Origin: Breviolum minutum Mf 1.05b.01
Taxonomy: Eukaryota; Sar; Dinophyceae; Suessiales; Symbiodiniaceae
Direction of reading: 5' to 3'
Assembly: GCA_000507305.1 (NCBI GenBank)
Contig: DF241675.1
Coordinates: 1-64,000 of the forward strand
Length of the DNA stretch: 64,000 nt
Below the pieces are notes generated by a model. That model saw only the letters and a list, made by a program, of their open reading frames with translations, ran no database searches and was not told where the DNA came from. This document shows positions 11,277-21,986 of the stretch, one piece after another (position 1 is the stretch's first letter; each line of letters starts with the position of its first letter). The position numbers were made by a program, and so were the translations under genes.

Positions 11277-11379
11277 AGGCACATAGGTCCAAGGTTATTG
11301 ATAGGGTTACCCAACCATTTCCCATATCTAAGGGGTTGGTTCAAGGACACCAACCCCGCATTTTTTTTTCGAATCTGAG

Positions 11380-11485
11380 GATGTGTGATGAGGACATGTG
11401 CCTCCCTCCAGCCTGGAGTGATGAGGCCATGTTCAATGGAGGCCCGGGACTCGTGGCAACTCGTTGGCGGGGCAAATCCCTAGGG
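11380..11485 (+). CDS. possible exon, unknown protein
   Basis: After TCTGAG|G the + frame reads MCDEDMCLPPAWSDEAM, then FNGGPGLVATRWRGKSL, ending near a GT at 11486. GC content is clearly above the flanks. No domain is recognised. The minus strand is also open (PSPGPPLNMASS type), so the strand is not proven. Confidence 0.35.
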
Positions 11486-11640
11486 GTTTTAAAGGTGCCG
11501 AAAAAAAACAACAACGGGGGTGAACTGATATAATATAATGATATTGTACCTGAAACATTAAGTGTTTCAGTTGGATGATTCCAAACCTTTACTTGGGAAA
11601 TGGTTGTTTCACCAAACATCCAATAAAGATAGTTGTTTGT

Positions 11641-11755
11641 ATGGGTGTTTCCTAAAAATGGTGGGTGTTCCCCAACAACCATGGGTTTTCCGTTTTCCTA
11701 AAAATCATCATTTTGGGGTGTGAAATGGGGGGTACCACCATTGAAGGAAACACCA
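11641..11755. repeat. hairpin family E, copy 2
   Basis: Arms GGGTGTTTCCTAAAAATGG and CCATTGAAGGAAACACC. Inner CAACAACCATGGGTTTTCC and ATCATCATTTTGGGGTG are shared with 38893-38999. Confidence 0.8.
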
Positions 11756-12081
11756 ATATATTGGTTTGTATAGGTCCCTTTTGTGGGTAGGGTATTATCA
11801 AGTTGTTGTTTGTGTGATGTTCTAAGGGAGGACATTCATCAAACAAAGCATTGGTAAAAAAAAACTGTTGAATTCTCTCACTGGCCGCCATGTGTTTGCG
11901 TCAGACTGTCTGAAAATTCACAAAAGCAAGAGGGTGCTACTGTTGAAGAGCTCAGGAAGAATTGGTGTTTTCCAACCATGATTAGCTAATCATCTGAAAT
12001 CACAGATCCAAAATCACTTGGGTGACTTCTATAAGAAACTTTCCAGGATTTTCCAGGCAGAAAAGGTTTTTGTGAACTCAG

Positions 12082-12237
12082 GGGGAAGTGTACACCTCCC
12101 AAGATCCGAGTCGGATCGAGATTCGATGACATCTTTCAATCTACCAGCGGCCAATCCACGTGGGTTGGGGAAACCCCGCTAGGTATGGGTTATGATGCTG
12201 ATATGTCCGCCTACTATGGTGTGCCAGTGGGGGACCC
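12082..12237 (+). CDS. probable exon, unknown protein
   Basis: Follows an ACTCAG|G acceptor. The + frame is open for about 51 codons and reads KCTPPKIRVGSRFDDIF, then QSTSGQSTWVGETPLGMG, then YDADMSAYYGVPVGDP, with GT donors available at 12227 and 12238. The island is GC-rich, and the Gly/Tyr-rich composition looks like real low-complexity protein sequence. Dinoflagellate Mei2-like proteins often have such N-terminal regions, so it could be an early exon of the gene at 37.9 kb. With 25 kb between them that link is only a guess. Confidence 0.45.
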
Positions 12238-12320
12238 GTGACCGGGGTGAGACCCTCCATTGCAGTTGGTTCAATTCTGACCAAACCCGACCATGCGGTT
12301 TTGGATGATGTTCTTTTTAT

Positions 12321-12425
12321 ACCTCAAGGTCAAAATAGATGGCACAGTAGGTCAGTAGAGGGTCCATATCATCATATCAGCCAATATGTAGGGACGGTTA
12401 GCCATGTACTTTTCCATTACTGTAA
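12321..12425 (+). repeat. hairpin family L, copy 2
   Basis: AAGGTCAAAATAGATGGCAC to TTTTCCATTACTGTA. The right arm is partly altered (GCCATGTACTTTTCC). Same orientation as the other two full copies. Confidence 0.75.
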
Positions 12426-12577
12426 ATTGTTTTTGTACATGTCGGATTGTATGAAGCTATGAGAACAGGATAACTGATGCAACGCAGGCAAGACTGGCTA
12501 TACGCCACGATGATGTGATCAAAATACCTTGGAAAGAAATTTCATACGGGATGTATTTTGTTGAAGTAAGTGTAACC

Positions 12578-12686
12578 CTTTTTGGATCCATGGGACTGGT
12601 ATATTTACCTTCATTTACCATAAAAATCAACATAATTCATGGATCGGTAAATATACCAGTCCCAGTCCCATGGATCCGTAATGGGT
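12578..12686. repeat. hairpin family B, copy 4
   Basis: Left TTGGATCCATGGGACTGG, right CCAGTCCCAGTCCCATGG with the hexamer CAGTCC duplicated. The core reads in the reverse sense (CATTTACCATAAAAATC). Confidence 0.8.
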
Positions 12687-12824
12687 AGTTTGGAACTTCA
12701 AACTGACAGCCTATTTTTTTCACTGTTCAACTGCAACCACCGCAACCACCACCAACCATTGACGGGATTCGAATATGCACTGTTTTTTGGGGAAGAGGAG
12801 ACTAGGGTTTTATTTCCAACAATC

Positions 12825-12950
12825 CTAGGTTTGGTGGTTTGAAAAAATATTTTGCTTTGTTTAATGTTCACCCTGAAAATTGGGGAAGATGGAACCCATT
12901 TCGACGAGCATATTGTTCAAAGGGGTTGAAACGTTGAAACCAGCAACTAG
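12825..12950 (+). repeat. family A element 5 (diverged)
   Basis: CTAGGTTTGGTGGTTTG at the left, GAAACCAGCAACTAG at the right, plus a duplicated TTGAAACG segment before the right arm. The branch-like motif is replaced by TTTCGACGAGCATATTG. Confidence 0.75.
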
Positions 12951-13365
12951 AATCACTTGAATCATTTTCAGATCTCATGGTTCCATCATGTTCCATTTGA
13001 TTGAAATCTTGGAGCTGTAGAAGATGCACTAGATACAGTGCCTATATCACCAACATCACGAATCTCAGGCGGTTGATATATGTTGATATGTGGAACCTCC
13101 TTAATTCTACTGGAATGTTCCCTTTAAAATGATTTGGTAAGCAGGAGAGGAGTTGCCTACCATGACTACTATTTCATCTATATCCGCACGTTGAAAGTGG
13201 TTCATTTTCACAGGTAAGGTATTACTACTCATCGCGAAGGTCCGAGATGATCCAAGTAGATCCAAGTAGAGCCTCTTGTGATCTTGGGTGTCCAAGATCC
13301 ATGGAAGACACAAGAAAAACATAGAAACACCATGGCTGTTCCCAGTACCCTTGGTTATACCGTAT

Positions 13366-13479
13366 ACCCTAAGAATCCAGACCCCTCCCGGATCGAATAG
13401 GATTGATGGTCGAAAAATCCCATCCCCAGAATAGGAATATTGGGGTAATCCCTTCTTTAGGGGATAAAGATTTTTGTAG
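13366..13479. repeat. hairpin family P, copy 1
   Basis: CCCTAAGAATCCAGACCCC and CGGATCGAATAGGATTG are inverted matches to 63807-63845. The right end (GTAATCCCTTCTTTAGGGGA) is diverged. Confidence 0.65.
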
Positions 13480-13549
13480 TCCCTTTTAGGAATTCCTAGT
13501 AACCGGCCAGTATAATCAAATGTAGTTGTAGTTTATTTTTAGCTCACTT

Positions 13550-13632
13550 CCCATAGGAACCATTTATGATATATTTACCTACATGAATGGTAAATGTAGG
13601 TAAATATACCAGCCCCATGGATCCGTAATGGG
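13550..13632. repeat. hairpin family B, copy 5
   Basis: Short-loop copy: ATATTTACCTACATGAATGG leads straight into GTAAATGTAGGTAAATATAC, a long near-perfect stem. Ends CCCATAGGAACC and GGATCCGTAATGGG. Confidence 0.85.
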
Positions 13633-13720
13633 TTTGAAACACCTGAAGAGTTTGGTGTTAAACAACAGGAAGCTGTTTGTGGATGGTATCTATGACTCAA
13701 AAACGCTCCTATGGCACAGC

Positions 13721-13829
13721 TACTGTTGATGGAAGAAATCCCAAACAACATCCTGGGATGTCTAAAACCCTGTAAATCCTGTACTATTTGCCATATCAAC
13801 TGGTGCAGGATGAAATTTCCATCAACAGT
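13721..13829. repeat. hairpin family C, copy 2
   Basis: TACTGTTGATGGAAGAAATC at the left. The right arm is GCAGGATGAAATTTCCATCA, with a small rearrangement compared with copy 1. It is chimeric: the left interior is of the CCCAAACAAC type, the right of the GGTGCAGG type. Confidence 0.85.
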
Positions 13830-14574
13830 CTTTCACGCGTTCGCAAAATCCAAACGATCTTAAGATTTTTCCACAAATTAAGGAGCAAAACCAAGACTAT
13901 AGGCGTATCGTTTGTTCTCATGTTTTTGCCCTCACCCCAACAACCTGCGGAAATCTGATGTGAACATTTTTTAGATGGGTGGTGGTTGACCACCACTATT
14001 GAAACAAATATTGTTTATAGATAGAGAATACATTATAGTCCACCTAAAAGGTATTTTAATATTTGGTATATTATATATGTATATATACATATATGTTCTA
14101 TACAGTCTATGCATGGTTATCTACAAGCAAGGGGGCAAAATATGCGCCCATTTCAGTAAGTTACTGTCTATTCCCAACACAACTTCCCAAAGCACCGACG
14201 CACCGCCTGAGATGATTTACAATCCGATGTCTGGATGGTCAGGGGAACCGAGAAACATCTGTCGGAATACCGTTGAAACTGCTGGGTGATGGTTTTTTTC
14301 TCCAAAGGTTGACGGTTTTTTTCGGTTTCGATATTTCCTTGTGGACAAATTCCCAAGTAACCTTCATCACTTCCAGTCTTCCTTTGAAACGCAACACCTT
14401 GGGACCTTCAGGGTTGGAAACACAAACGGCGAATGTCCAAGTGAAAGCCGCAAAAGCCCAGGGTAGCACGAACATTCTCCTAGGTCCGATATGGTGTGTG
14501 TCAAAAAAATGTTAAAGAAACCCAAAAATGGCTGGAGAGTGGAGAGATCTCAATAGGATTGATTTTATTAGTAT

Positions 14575-14634
14575 GTATATTATATTATATTATATTATGT
14601 TATATTATATTATATTATATTATATTATATTATA
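14575..14634. repeat. (ATATT)n microsatellite
   Basis: Pentameric ATTAT array, the same unit as at 8951-9060. Confidence 0.9.
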
Positions 14635-15005
14635 TATACTGTGTTTAATTTGATTCTATGTTATCCCATATGTTCCAGAAATAGATATATTTATGCTTTG
14701 TGAATGATTACTTATTATTAATAGTTGTTTACTATTTATTATGAATCAATTGTTTGTTTTGTAATGTTTTAAATATACTGTTCAATCATCTATAATCACA
14801 ATCGTACCTCTCATATTATCATGTTGCTTAGTTAGTATATATATGTATATATATATATATTTGTTTGCATATGTAAATGTTCAGATTGTAAGAACATGTG
14901 CCAATTATATTGTGTTTTAGTCTGTGTATACATATATACCCTTTGGATCATACTTTACCCCCCAAAATTATACCCGAAGTGCATTCCTAGAAGCTATTTG
15001 GATCC

Positions 15006-15118
15006 ATAGGGATACATATGCATACCTGGAACCCAACTATCCCTTGTTTTGATTGAAAAATGCCTTGTTTTGGAGGGTTCAACCCGAAAAATAGAGGATA
15101 TCTCCAGGTTCCAGGTAT
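15006..15118. repeat. hairpin family T, copy 1
   Basis: Left GCATACCTGGAACCCAACT, right CCAGGTTCCAGGTATAT. Inside are CCCTTGTTTTGATT and AAAATAGAGGATAT. A second copy lies at 21987-22102. Confidence 0.7.
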
Positions 15119-15220
15119 ATACCCTTGGACCCCAAAACCATGAAAAATGAAGGTTTTACACCCCCAAAATATGGGTTATAACCCCTAAAAATGAAGGAAA
15201 CGTGGGTTCCCATGGTATAT
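15115..15220. repeat. hairpin family G, copy 1
   Basis: TACCCTTGGACCCCAAAACC and GTGGGTTCCCATGGTA, with ATGAAGGTTTTACACCCCC and GGGTTATAACCCC inside. It abuts family T with a shared TATAC. Confidence 0.8.
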
Positions 15221-15354
15221 ATTTATTCATCTTTATCAACAATGCTGCTTTGGCTTGTTATTGCATGGCCACCTGGTCAAGTCACTTAGGTCAATGTGCA
15301 TGCCTTTGGAAGCCATGCAGGCTGGTTCGGGGGGGTTTGGTGCATCGGTTTTGA

Positions 15355-15478
15355 TGCTGTTGATGGTTCAGAAATCCGGCCTTCACCAGTTGATATGGTA
15401 GATATCTACCATGATTTTCTTTCAGGTTTTAAAATCTATCTCACATGGTTGTTTGGGATTTCTGAACCATCAACAGTA
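15355..15478. repeat. hairpin family C, copy 3
   Basis: TGCTGTTGATGGTTCAGAAA and TTTCTGAACCATCAACAGTA form the stem. It contains an 18 bp perfect palindrome, ATGGTAGATATCTACCAT, at 15395-15412. Confidence 0.9.
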
Positions 15479-15489
15479 TGTTTGAATAT

Positions 15490-15587
15490 CCCATTACGGA
15501 TCCATGGTTGCCTGGTATATTTACCTACATGAATGGTTGATTTTTTATGATAAATGTAGGTCGATATACCATACATGGATCCAATGG
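15490..15587. repeat. hairpin family B, copy 6
   Basis: CCCATTACGGATCCATGG and CCATACATGGATCCAATGG. It starts 12 bp after the preceding family C element. Confidence 0.85.
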
Positions 15588-15607
15588 TATACATATATAT
15601 ATATATA

Positions 15608-15700
15608 CCCAGATGCTCAATGTATGACCTATTTACCGAAAAAAACGGGGTTGTTTTGGGGGTAAATGTAGGTAAATATACCATACATTGAGCATTTGGG
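15608..15700. repeat. hairpin family B, altered termini
   Basis: The core GGTAAATGTAGGTAAATATA is family B, but the terminal stem is CCCAGATGCTCAATGTATG facing CATACATTGAGCATTTGGG. Flanked on both sides by (AT)n. Confidence 0.75.
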
Positions 15701-15735
15701 ATATATATATATATACACACATACGCAGCCCAGAG

Positions 15736-15800
15736 CATCCACGTATGGTATATTTAGCTACACCTACCATGAAAGGTAACTATACCATGCATGGATGGTA
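15736..15800. repeat. hairpin family B, short copy
   Basis: CATCCACGTATGGTATATTT faces GTAACTATACCATGCATGG. Third family B-type unit in 300 bp. Confidence 0.65.
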
Positions 15801-15833
15801 TGCGATATGCTTCATGCATGGAAACAACGGAGA

Positions 15834-15905
15834 TAGATGGATGGAGAAGTGGATAGATGGATAAGTAGATGGATAGATAGCTAGATAGATACATATAGAT
15901 AGACA
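15834..15905. repeat. GATA/GATG tetranucleotide array
   Basis: Imperfect tandem GATA, GATG and GATAA units over about 70 bp. Confidence 0.8.
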
Positions 15906-16267
15906 AGCGGGTGTAAGAATGTAACATAGATACGTTTTACCGTTTTACTCAAACATACAAATGTATGCGCCGTGTTTGTTTCCAGAGACTTACATCCCTG
16001 AAGATTAACGGCTGGAACATAATCATGGAGGTTTGGTTCAGATCATGTTCCTTTCTAGATGGGTGATTTGTAGGTGAACCATGTTAATTTTACAGGGACT
16101 TGCCCTTTATTTCAAGTCCATGGATTTTTGTTGGGCGTGGATTCCAGAGATCCGAAGTTCCAGGGCGTCAGCGCGGAAGAGATGGCACAGCTGGGGCTTC
16201 TCAGATCATTTCATTTGAAATGCTACGTGGTGTTTTTAAGTTGACCCGTTTTGAAGATGGGAGTTGA

Positions 16268-16417
16268 GATTTTGCACATCTTTGATAACCTAGGTGGTGG
16301 TTTCAAATGTGTTTTAATTTCACCCCTACTTGGGGAAATGATCCAATTTGACGAGAATATTTTTCAAAGGGGTTGAAACCACCAACTAGGGTTTGTGATT
16401 TTGCACATCTTTGATAA
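16268..16417. repeat. 21 bp direct repeats around a family A element
   Basis: The same 21 bases, beginning GATTTTGCACATC and ending TTTGATAA, occur at 16268-16288 and 16397-16417, with element A6 and a few filler bases between them. This is much longer than the 4 bp duplications seen at other copies. Confidence 0.9.
16290..16389 (+). repeat. family A element 6
   Basis: CTAGGTGGTGGTTTCAAATG to GAAACCACCAACTAG, with a TTTGACGAGAATATTTTTC variant inside. Bounded by the 21 bp direct repeats. Confidence 0.9.
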
Positions 16418-16961
16418 TTTTGTTCAGAGATTTGGGCAGATTTGGTAGATAATAGATTTACAGCCAAGAAATGAGTTTCCGAATCGTCCCTCCTTTTTCA
16501 GGAACAGATTTTGCACTTCACACAAGTCATGTTCCATTGGTTGCCCATCATAAAAACACTCCCTGAAAAACTGATATGCCCCAGTGGCAGGTGGTCGACG
16601 TCCTTCACCCGTTTGATAAGCCTTCACCTTATCTTAGCTCGGTGCCGTTGTGGTTTAAAAAACATCCACCATTCACCAAATCAGTAAGTTAGTAAATAGT
16701 GAGTAAATAGTTAGTAAGTGGGTTATAAAGTAATATACTCCATTTGTAAGTAGGTGAAACAGATCCTGATTGATCCTAACAAAACCGGTTTGGACATCTT
16801 TTCAGCAGATGCACCGGATGAGACTGTAGACTCGATGTCCGGTATTCCGGTATTCCAGGGATTCAGGCATCCTGGTGGTGACGATTGCATCCTGGATGGG
16901 CAAGCACCCGATGTGATGTACATATTGTTTGGTTTAGATGACTCAACAACTAGTAGGAAAT

Positions 16962-17058
16962 CTGGGCAAATTATAGGGACCTCAGCCAAAAATCCCCAAA
17001 ATGGTGATTGAGTAACCCTGGAAAAATACCTTCAATTCACTGTAATTTGCCCAGATAA
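16962..17058. repeat. family H-like hairpin
   Basis: TCTGGGCAAATTATAGGGAC faces CTGTAATTTGCCCAGA. It lies inside the long inverted repeat. Confidence 0.65.
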
Positions 17059-17261
17059 ATGGTTGGTCAAACATTGACTCTTTGGAAACCCCCTAGTTAC
17101 CGCTAGTTACATGCAACATTTGAGGTGTGAGATGGTGGGCATGGATGGAGGTGCGTGTTATTTTGTCATTTTTTGTCGGAATCTCTTGGGATCACAGTGT
17201 TCCCTTGGAATTCTGCGGATGCTTATGTTTTATTGAAAATCATCTGAATCATTTATGAATA

Positions 17262-17393
17262 TAGTTTGGGGGTATCCCCCAGCCACGATGCCAGTGAAAT
17301 TATCATTTGTTCATTTTGATGAAGGGTCCCCCCTCTGAACCTTCACCTTCGACTTTCCACTGTTGGTGGGCCGGGGATACCCCCAAAATATAG
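17262..17393. repeat. unclassified hairpin
   Basis: ATATAGTTTGGGGGTATCCC faces GGGGATACCCCCAAAATATA. Nested in the long inverted repeat. Confidence 0.7.
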
Positions 17394-17817
17394 TCAATGA
17401 TGGGAATGGGACATATCCTCTTCAAGTAAAGGACCTTTAGCAGTTGCCTCAACTCGGCTAGTCCTGCAGGATGATGATCACCATGGACCGATCTGCTTAG
17501 ATGTCGTGTTGAGTTTGTTAGGATCAATGATTAGGATCAATGGGTTATTTCACCTACTTATACATGGAGTATATTGGGGTTATAACTTTACTAACCTTTG
17601 ATCCTAACTTCCTGGGACATCGAAGCACCACCTTGTCACAGCACACTCGGAAATTCCCGGCTCTTCATGGTGATTGACTAGATCTTTTGTTTGTTTCCTG
17701 AAGCCAAGACTACCTACCGAATCATTTGCGGAAATTCATCATTAGTCCAATCCCACCAAAGGTCCCATGGGACGACGGCATATGAAAACCTACATGTACC
17801 ACCTGGAACACCAAACA

Positions 17818-17910
17818 ACCATTTATAAATGGATGCTTGGTGATTTCCAACCATTTTCTATATATAAAGATTTGGAATCATCCAATTGAAACATCCATTT
17901 AAAAATGGTT
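17818..17910. repeat. hairpin, family E-like
   Basis: AACCATTTATAAATGGATG faces CATCCATTTAAAAATGGTT. The inner pair is GATTTCCAACC and GGAATCATCC. Confidence 0.6.
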
Positions 17911-18062
17911 GGCCTTGGGGTTCCAGGCATACATTTAAGCCATCCATGTAGGTGAATCTACCCGTCTCGCCCCGATTTCGTCCCATTGGATCCTCCCTGC
18001 CAGTCATGATGGATGCCGATGGCACGTGGCTCGGTGAAAGCAGCTGTCACCAGTTGATAGAC

Positions 18063-18270
18063 ATACCGTATTTCTGCAAAACATATATATATATAAAGAA
18101 ATAACATATTTACACACGTAGATATATATCTATATATATATATTATATACATGCATGTTTGCAGTTTATATGTGCAAATTCGTATTTATATGTACGAATA
18201 TCTATATACTTATATTTATATACTTATATTTATATATATATATATATTTAAATATATATATATATATACA
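18063..18270. repeat. TA-rich low-complexity tract
   Basis: Long runs of (TA)n, TATATTTATA and ATATCTATA. No protein or hairpin family signature. Confidence 0.8.
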
Positions 18271-18428
18271 TATTCATGGGTCCCGGCACATATTCCGGAA
18301 GTGTGAGTGTGTTGGGTGTATCAATTAATTGGGAATTCCAGCAAGGTGGTGGTGACAGATGTGACATTTGATACAGACCATGGTGATTTTGGAGGGTTCC
18401 AAGTAGGATTTTGAAAAAAACATAAAAC

Positions 18429-18537
18429 ATGGATGTAGCTTTTCAATGTCCTACGAAGCCGGTCACTCCTCGTAACTTGTTTGTCAATGTGTTCTTCCAT
18501 TTTTTTAAGTTCATTGAAGTTGGAAACACCATGTTTC
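18429..18537 (-). CDS. possible exon, unknown protein
   Basis: On the minus strand, after CCTTGAG|G, the frame reads KHGVSNFNELKKMEEH, then IDKQVTRSDRLRRTLKSYIH. This is a charged helical peptide with protein-like composition, unlike the usual translated noise here. The frame stays open for 185 codons further upstream and downstream, but the rest has no motif. No family is recognised. Confidence 0.35.
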
Positions 18538-19035
18538 CTCAAGGTCAACAAAAAACGACAGGCTTTTCTCCCGGAAAAGCCGTGACATTTCTCGGGTTTG
18601 TGGGTTTTCCCAAGGACAGGTGACGTCGAGAATGGCATGTGGGTGGAAGTCGACCCTAATGAGATGGCAGCCATGTGTTGCAACATGGAGGCGAAGTCTA
18701 TGAGACTTTTGGGGGTGGTTGGAGTATGAGACTTTTGGGGGTGGTTGGAGCCTGGAATGAAGGGGGGGCATGTTTTGGGTACTCTAGGGGGAGTGATGAA
18801 CGGAGCCAAGGATTTTAAGTGTTTTCCTGCGTATGTTGAGGAGTGTTTTTTTTCGAACCCCAGAATCCTGCAAGTCACCAGGGTAGTTTGAAAAATGTGA
18901 TGCTTGGAGAAGAGTATGTCATGAAACGCCTGCGAAAACTCTGGATGGGCCCGGTGATACGTACGTACTTATTTCAGGTCCCCGTCCAGGTGCAAAGACA
19001 TCCCACTGGAGTTTTGGTTTGTTTTGTTTATATCT

Positions 19036-19110
19036 TTAATATCTATACATAATATATATATATATATGCATATATATATATATATGTATATATACACATA
19101 TATTTGTATT
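19036..19110. repeat. TA-rich microsatellite
   Basis: (TA)n interrupted by GCATA, GTATA and CACA. Confidence 0.85.
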
Positions 19111-19617
19111 TTTTTGGATGGGGGCTGCCTAAACCCTCGTAAAATCTTGGGAAAAAAAACGACATGACCATTTTCATAAAGGGGCCGACCTTTTTTCACG
19201 AATTTTCCGTAAATTACAGTGTTTCATTTGGACTCGACCCAAAATAGATCTTCTCAAGGTGCCATTTGGGGGTGCCATGAATTCACCTGTCATTGTGGAT
19301 ACCAGAGTAATAAACCCGAACGAAATCCCCTGACCCGGATTCCGTCCAGAAGATCTTCATATAGATTTGAAGTGTACCAATCCACCCCCTAAATAAAGAG
19401 ACATCTAGGCCTGATAACTGTGATTAGTTACTTGAAGAGATCCTGGATCATGATTTCAAATCCCCTACTACTCAATTAGAAAAAACTAAATGGACCATAC
19501 GGATATCACAGTACCATGAGATCAATGAAGTTCACGAAGTTCACAGAAGGTGACCTGCAAGATGGAGACCTCATAGTAGTACATGGGTGTGTAGCTCAAC
19601 TGAAAACCGTTTATTTC

Positions 19618-19745
19618 TAGGCAATTTATAGCGACCTTTTCCAAAAAACCCTTGAATTGGTGGTGATTGTTTTCGGGAATCCTACCTGGTTCATGGCCAA
19701 AAGTTCATTCAAGTTAAGGCAGATTTCTTTCATAAATTGCCCATG
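19618..19745. repeat. family H-like hairpin
   Basis: GGCAATTTATAGCGACC at the left, CATAAATTGCCCAT at the right, with an inner AATCCTACCTGGTTCATGG. Confidence 0.5.
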
Positions 19746-19828
19746 ATATAAGAGGATAAAGCATAAACTTCATCAACCCAATTCAACCCTAGGGATTTAT
19801 ATACCAATTGTAAGTCCTACTCGGGTGG

Positions 19829-19945
19829 ACCCATGGAAGTGATCGGAACTAGTTAGTAAGTTGGTTGATTTCACCTATACTTACATGGACGTATCCCACC
19901 TACTTTTTTAGGGGTGAAATAATCCAGTGAGGCCTTGGATGACCA
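19829..19945. repeat. family F-like hairpin, decayed
   Basis: GGACCCATGGAAGTGATCGG and TTAGTAAGTTGGTTGATTTC match the element at 59596-59708. The right arm is weak (GGCCTTGGATGACC). Confidence 0.45.
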
Positions 19946-20329
19946 TATAATCACCCAATTGGCAGTATATACCACTTATATACCAGGTATATATTGCCTT
20001 CTAGGGAGTTATATATTCCCTACCACCTAATAAGGGAACCAGGAAACTCCATTAATTGGATGACCATCCCCATGTATTGGGGGAATGTCACCAGCCATGA
20101 CTACCTTTGGGAAGGCCAATGGCTCCATAATGGACAGCATGTGGGGCATGGACTCGCAGCAGCCGGGGGACTGAACCCACCGGGGGGCTTCAGGAAAACA
20201 GCCCGTTGATTTGGAAAAACCATGGAGCCCGGCCCGGAAGACCCCGGAAAACTAAACGGGGATCCCTAGGGCTATAGACCTTGAAAAAGAGAATAGGTTT
20301 TTTTGTTGTTTCAGCCGCAGTTTTTTTTC

Positions 20330-20428
20330 ATGGCTGTTCAACCTACCCTCCCAAACGTACCCCTCCCTCCAGAAAATAGGGCAAATAGGCCTTTTTAACG
20401 TTGGGGGGGGGTGTGTTGACCAGCCATA
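20330..20428. repeat. hairpin family K, copy 3
   Basis: ATGGCTGTTCAACCTACCC faces GTTGACCAGCCAT. Inside are AACGTACCCCTCCC and CTTTTTAACGTTGGGGG. Confidence 0.7.
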
Positions 20429-21410
20429 ATTATTGGTTGGCGGTTGAAGATTTTGGCCGGCAAAAACTGTTAGATAACTTGAAAGATTGAGGAATAGAAG
20501 ACCTGCAAATCTATAAGAGTTGCATTTTGATCACCAAACAACTACTAAGACAAAGATATACTGTAAACGTTTGATGATTATGAGGGAAATTTCATAAGTC
20601 AATGTGTTGTTTTTTTAATTTGGGGGTCAAAACAGGAGGCTCCTCATGCCTTTTGGAAGGATAGGTCTGTGTAGGGCTCCTGTTTTCAAAGATCTCAACA
20701 CCACAATTTTGGGAATCGACGAACTTGTGTGGTATTCCTTGATTGGGCTCTGGTGGTTATTTTGAGAAGGGTGGGGATGGGACACAGTTGGAGGTTTTGA
20801 ATCATGTTGTAGCTGGTTGTGTCCGGATGTTTGGAAGTTTTTTTGCTGCATATTTTTTAAATGTTCTTTTCATCTACCATTCACATCCATTTCAACTCAT
20901 TTGTCATGCTTTAACAGTAGAAACATTTGATTTGTTTTGTCTTATATACACAGTATGTGGGTTTAAAGCGCTTCGTGTTGCTTCTGCTTTATGACAATTT
21001 CGGGGCTGGACATGTTTTTTCACATGCAAACATGAAATGCCTGCAATGCCTGCAACGCCTCACCCCTCTAGCGAAGTAGAAGACCCCCATTTAATTTGTG
21101 GGGCCCCCCCGAAAAGCCTCATTGAAAGAGGTCTTTTTCGTGTTTTTTCCTTTCATTATTTTCTTAAGTTTGAAGTGGTAGTTTGTATTGTAAACTTAGC
21201 GACTCCTGGGGCTTCTTTAGGCTAAAGCTCAACACTTTCAAGACTCAAAGATATGCCATACTATTGTTGGACAACATCTTGGACCAGTATACTCGTGTTT
21301 ATGTAACCCTTAATGACTGGAAAGGGGTCAACTACTTTCAACTCGTACAGGATTTTTCGTTGATCAACAGTGTATCAATGGCATCAATAAAGACTTCTCA
21401 TATGTTTGTT
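20429..21410. other. no gene recognised
   Basis: About 1 kb without hairpins or motif-bearing frames. Confidence 0.4.
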
Positions 21411-21413
21411 GAG

Positions 21414-21421
21414 AAACAACA

Positions 21422-21453
<32 letters not shown>

Positions 21454-21466
21454 CACGACCACGACC

Positions 21467-21510
<44 letters not shown>

Positions 21511-21517
21511 CACAACC

Positions 21518-21556
<39 letters not shown>

Positions 21557-21567
21557 GCAACAAACCT
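21414..21567. repeat. compound triplet/hexamer tract (ACG)n (ACGACA)n (ACA)n
   Basis: ACG triplets pass into CGACAA and CCACAA hexamers and then ACA triplets, over about 150 bp. All frames are open, so the long 'ORFs' here are artefacts. Confidence 0.95.
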
Positions 21568-21986
21568 CAAACATCCAGTCATGAGCACCAGGATGACATA
21601 AATTTCCAGTAAAGGTTCATCACATGGCCAAGCTTCCAGAAAAAAAACGCATACATGCCTTAGAAATGGGTGCTTTTTTCTTCCATGACAGCATGTTAGT
21701 TTTCGGGGGGTTACAGTGTAACATGTCACCTCCCAAGGATGGCAGAGACAGAGCCTGTGTCCGAATGGAAGCCGGAGGCGGATTTTTTTCCATATACAGG
21801 CGAAATGTTTTTATAAATGACTAACTGGGAATATAACTAACCCTACTCATAGGGGGTTATAACTACTTTCTTATTGAAACCTGGTGACGGGACCCACCCC
21901 CCATTCAATCATACATACCTTGCTCGGGGTATTTTGTTTGGTGTGGTCGAATCAGCATCGAACCCTGGCGGCTATGTTTGTTTAAG

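Larger units (their letters stand above)
16690..17605. repeat. long inverted repeat of about 0.9 kb with nested hairpins
   Basis: The left arm (about 16729-16830) with TATACTCCAT, AAGTAGGTGAAA and TTGATCCTAACAAA is matched in inverse by the right arm (about 17440-17590) with TTTGTTAGGATCAA, TTTCACCTACTT and ATGGAGTATA. The interior includes two further hairpins and stretches open on both strands without recognisable protein motifs. Confidence 0.6.

Noticed and set aside
14168-14515. Overlapping frames on both strands of 60-96 codons
   Set aside because: Possible exon pieces were considered (STDAPPEMIYNPMSGW on the plus strand), but neither strand has convincing acceptor and donor.
16754-17011. 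85- to 88-codon frames on both strands with protein-like composition
   Set aside because: They lie inside the long inverted repeat, both strands are equally open, and no splice edges or motifs were found.
21183-21729. Long frames of poly-Val, poly-Asp/Asn or poly-Arg/Gln (121-133 codons)
   Set aside because: They are translations of a compound triplet microsatellite. Every frame is open for the same reason.
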